A program made the translations under genes and the position numbers. The notes under the pieces were generated by a model. It saw only the letters and a list, made by a program, of their open reading frames with translations, did not search any database and had not been told where the DNA came from. Shown here one piece after another: positions 60,991 to 64,000 of a stretch of DNA of 64,000 nt. The number at the start of each line of letters is the position of its first letter. Position 1 is the first letter of the stretch. This DNA comes from Chrysomallon squamiferum (Eukaryota; Mollusca; Gastropoda; Neomphalida; Peltospiridae), in NCBI GenBank assembly GCA_012295275.1, contig CM022672.1, positions 7,553,884 to 7,617,883 of the forward strand, read 5' to 3'.

Positions 60991-62459
60991 GTTATGAAAA
61001 TTTAAATATTTTCATTCGGTTTGTGTAAATAATTTGCATTTATAACACTGTCAGTGAATGTAATAAAACAGTATTACAGTTTTTTTAAAGATATGTAATG
61101 AATTCGCTATGTTAATGTGCATGTACATTTGCATACATGCTTATCAGTATAAATATTAATATTTTTAAAAGGTATGGTATGTACGTTTTAAAACATTTTC
61201 CCATACATTATATTTATAATCTCTATATAATGACAAATTTATATTATAAAAATCTCTCATATAAATTTTTGTTTAAAAAAAAAAAAAGCATAATTATATA
61301 CAAACTATATATCAAGTCATTAAACTAGAAAAGTGATGTTGATAAGAAACTCTTTACATTTACAGTAATTCTAAAAGAAAATCTTTTTTCGTAATATATT
61401 AAACAATTATTAAATCATTTATTCAAAGATTACACTTTTTTTACATTGTCTGGAATTCTAAAATCAGCAATATTGTAATTATATATAAACCCATCTATAC
61501 CTTTACAAAACCATTTAATGTCTAAGGTTTTAATTATTAAATAGAATTCTGACAGTACTTAAGGAAATAAACAAAGATGTTATCATTGTGTTATTAATTT
61601 CCTCCAGCCTGCAGAAAGTGAACTGTTTATAAGACTCTACAGGAGAGATTTTCTAAAACAAAATGGTATTAAATTAAAGATATAATCATGATATACTCTT
61701 TACATACAAACATTTTACAACTGAACAATTTCAATGGTTGAAGTGGTAAGAATGAAACATAGATACCAAAACCTCATACCAAAATAAAATTAGTTCATCC
61801 AACTTCAACATGTCCACTGAGACTTCACACTATAACTGGATCTGTTATGATCTGTCATCTTTTCATGTTTATCATTTTTCATTTTTGATATTTTATGTTT
61901 TAAAAGAGATCATTTTTTCATTGCTCCTATGGTTTCAACTATGTTTTGGGGTGATTTGGGGCGTTTGGGATTTTTAAATTTTATTTTTATAATTTCAATT
62001 TCTTTGACTGCTTACTTAACAATAGACTCTTACATCATCATGGAGCTTTAGTCTTGCACTGGTACTTCTATCCTTCTTGCACAGTATTCAACCATTCACC
62101 AATGCCAAATGGTACATGGATATATAGCTTTTTTTAACTCTTCAGTATTGTAAGATTTGATTCCTTATAAAGAAATATTCTTAAATGTTGTAGTGAATTC
62201 ACTGAAAATATACATCTGTTGTTGTAGTCAGTGACTATCACCAGCTTCTCTGTCTTGGAAGATAACTTGTCCTGTCCATTACAGAAAAACACTTGCTTTA
62301 ATTATGTTATTGCTCAGAATATTGCTGAATGCTGGATTTTTATTCAGAATTTTTTTGTTGTAACTTGTATTATGTAAATCACAATACAATCAAAACTTGC
62401 ATTAAGAATATTTCTGCCAATGAATCAGATCAATTGTGTCCACACTGCAAGCAGAACCA
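60991..62459 (+). repeat. Tandem duplication, copy 1 (1,469 bp)
   Basis: This segment recurs immediately as 62460-63928 at an offset of exactly 1,469 bp. I saw only about two substitutions between the copies (for example near 61018 and 61264), including an identical A-run. No exon, finger or transposon termini are recognised inside. The 63-codon frame at 61137 is not convincing, being low-complexity and Tyr/Lys-rich. Confidence 0.9.
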
Positions 62460-63928
62460 GTTATGAAAATTTAAATATTTTCATTCAGTTTGTGTAAATA
62501 ATTTGCATTTATAACACTGTCAGTGAATGTAATAAAACAGTATTACAGTTTTTTTAAAGATATGTAATGAATTCGCTATGTTAATGTGCATGTACATTTG
62601 CATACATGCTTATCAGTATAAATATTAATATTTTTAAAAGGTATGGTATGTACGTTTTAAAACATTTTCCCATACATTATATTTATAATCTCTATATAAT
62701 GACAAATTTATATTATAAAAATCTCTCATATACATTTTTGTTTAAAAAAAAAAAAAGCATAATTATATACAAACTATATATCAAGTCATTAAACTAGAAA
62801 AGTGATGTTGATAAGAAACTCTTTACATTTACAGTAATTCTAAAAGAAAATCTTTTTTCGTAATATATTAAACAATTATTAAATCATTTATTCAAAGATT
62901 ACACTTTTTTTACATTGTCTGGAATTCTAAAATCAGCAATATTGTAATTATATATAAACCCATCTATACCTTTACAAAACCATTTAATGTCTAAGGTTTT
63001 AATTATTAAATAGAATTCTGACAGTACTTAAGGAAATAAACAAAGATGTTATCATTGTGTTATTAATTTCCTCCAGCCTGCAGAAAGTGAACTGTTTATA
63101 AGACTCTACAGGAGAGATTTTCTAAAACAAAATGGTATTAAATTAAAGATATAATCATGATATACTCTTTACATACAAACATTTTACAACTGAACAATTT
63201 CAATGGTTGAAGTGGTAAGAATGAAACATAGATACCAAAACCTCATACCAAAATAAAATTAGTTCATCCAACTTCAACATGTCCACTGAGACTTCACACT
63301 ATAACTGGATCTGTTATGATCTGTCATCTTTTCATGTTTATCATTTTTCATTTTTGATATTTTATGTTTTAAAAGAGATCATTTTTTCATTGCTCCTATG
63401 GTTTCAACTATGTTTTGGGGTGATTTGGGGCGTTTGGGATTTTTAAATTTTATTTTTATAATTTCAATTTCTTTGACTGCTTACTTAACAATAGACTCTT
63501 ACATCATCATGGAGCTTTAGTCTTGCACTGGTACTTCTATCCTTCTTGCACAGTATTCAACCATTCACCAATGCCAAATGGTACATGGATATATAGCTTT
63601 TTTTAACTCTTCAGTATTGTAAGATTTGATTCCTTATAAAGAAATATTCTTAAATGTTGTAGTGAATTCACTGAAAATATACATCTGTTGTTGTAGTCAG
63701 TGACTATCACCAGCTTCTCTGTCTTGGAAGATAACTTGTCCTGTCCATTACAGAAAAACACTTGCTTTAATTATGTTATTGCTCAGAATATTGCTGAATG
63801 CTGGATTTTTATTCAGAATTTTTTTGTTGTAACTTGTATTATGTAAATCACAATACAATCAAAACTTGCATTAAGAATATTTCTGCCAATGAATCAGATC
63901 AATTGTGTCCACACTGCAAGCAGAACCA
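62460..63928 (+). repeat. Tandem duplication, copy 2 (1,469 bp)
   Basis: Head-to-tail second copy of 60991-62459. The junction shares only AGTTATG-scale sequence, and the end (GCAGAACCA) recurs at both copy ends. The near identity means either a very recent duplication or an assembly artefact (uncollapsed haplotypes or a false tandem). Confidence 0.9.
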
Positions 63929-64000
63929 CCTGCTATTAATATAAAATAATTACAAATATATCCAGGGGTCCAGTTTTGTATTAGCATCAAAATATATTTT
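63929..64000. other. Window edge, unannotated
   Basis: Seventy-two bases of AT-rich sequence with no recognisable feature. The constant exons for E1-E7 would be expected beyond this edge. Confidence 0.4.

Noticed and set aside
61137-62797. Two near-identical 63-codon frames taken as a duplicated small gene
   Set aside because: They are Lys/Tyr/Ile-rich AT sequence carried along by the 1,469-bp duplication; no coding bias or domain.

Overview
The window is from an animal nuclear genome. It is AT-rich and full of simple repeats, with short exons bounded by GT-AG introns, DNA-transposon remnants, and proteins of animal type (copper amine oxidase, ARH3, PTCD3, C2H2 zinc fingers). Intron style and repeat content suggest an invertebrate, perhaps a mollusc or another lophotrochozoan. 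That placement is inference only.

Layout. 1-6.6 kb: no certain gene, but a compositionally distinct island (about 325-785) that could be a distal first exon or promoter. 6.75-9.9 kb (+): a membrane-anchored copper amine oxidase, assembled from a short N-terminal exon and one large exon, with all catalytic residues present. 11.7-16.3 kb and 18.0-21.9 kb (+): two intact seven-exon tandem copies of the ADP-ribosylserine hydrolase ARH3 (ADPRS), 360 and 366 aa. 22.7-35.8 kb (-): a complete 25-exon, 673-aa PTCD3 (mitochondrial ribosomal PPR protein mS39). It converges on ADPRS copy 2. 37.6-44.0 kb (-): a zinc-finger gene with three shared 5' coding exons (314 aa) that can be joined in phase 0 to either of two stop-containing terminal exons. 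49.2-60.6 kb (-): seven more stop-containing exons, each with its own splice acceptor, each starting in phase 0, and each encoding 2-3 related C2H2 fingers. 61.0-63.9 kb: a nearly identical 1,469-bp tandem duplication.

The most unusual feature is the zinc-finger locus. Nine mutually phase-compatible terminal exons lie on one strand, eight of them C2H2. This resembles the architecture of Drosophila lola and mod(mdg4), where one constant N-terminal part is combined with many alternative C-terminal zinc-finger exons. The only constant cassette in the window (40157-43957) lies transcriptionally downstream of seven of the terminal exons. Those seven must therefore use constant exons beyond the right edge, or be joined by trans-splicing, or reflect misassembly. 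The constant region has no BTB domain that I recognise.

A second theme is the ADPRS duplication. The unit breaks within about 10 bp of the PTCD3 stop codon. Each copy later received its own transposon in intron 1 (Tigger-like in copy 1, hAT-like in copy 2). The copies are far more alike across exons 2-3 than in exon 1 or late exon 4, which points to gene conversion. All gene models were assembled by eye from splice sites and reading-frame continuity, with no transcript or database evidence.
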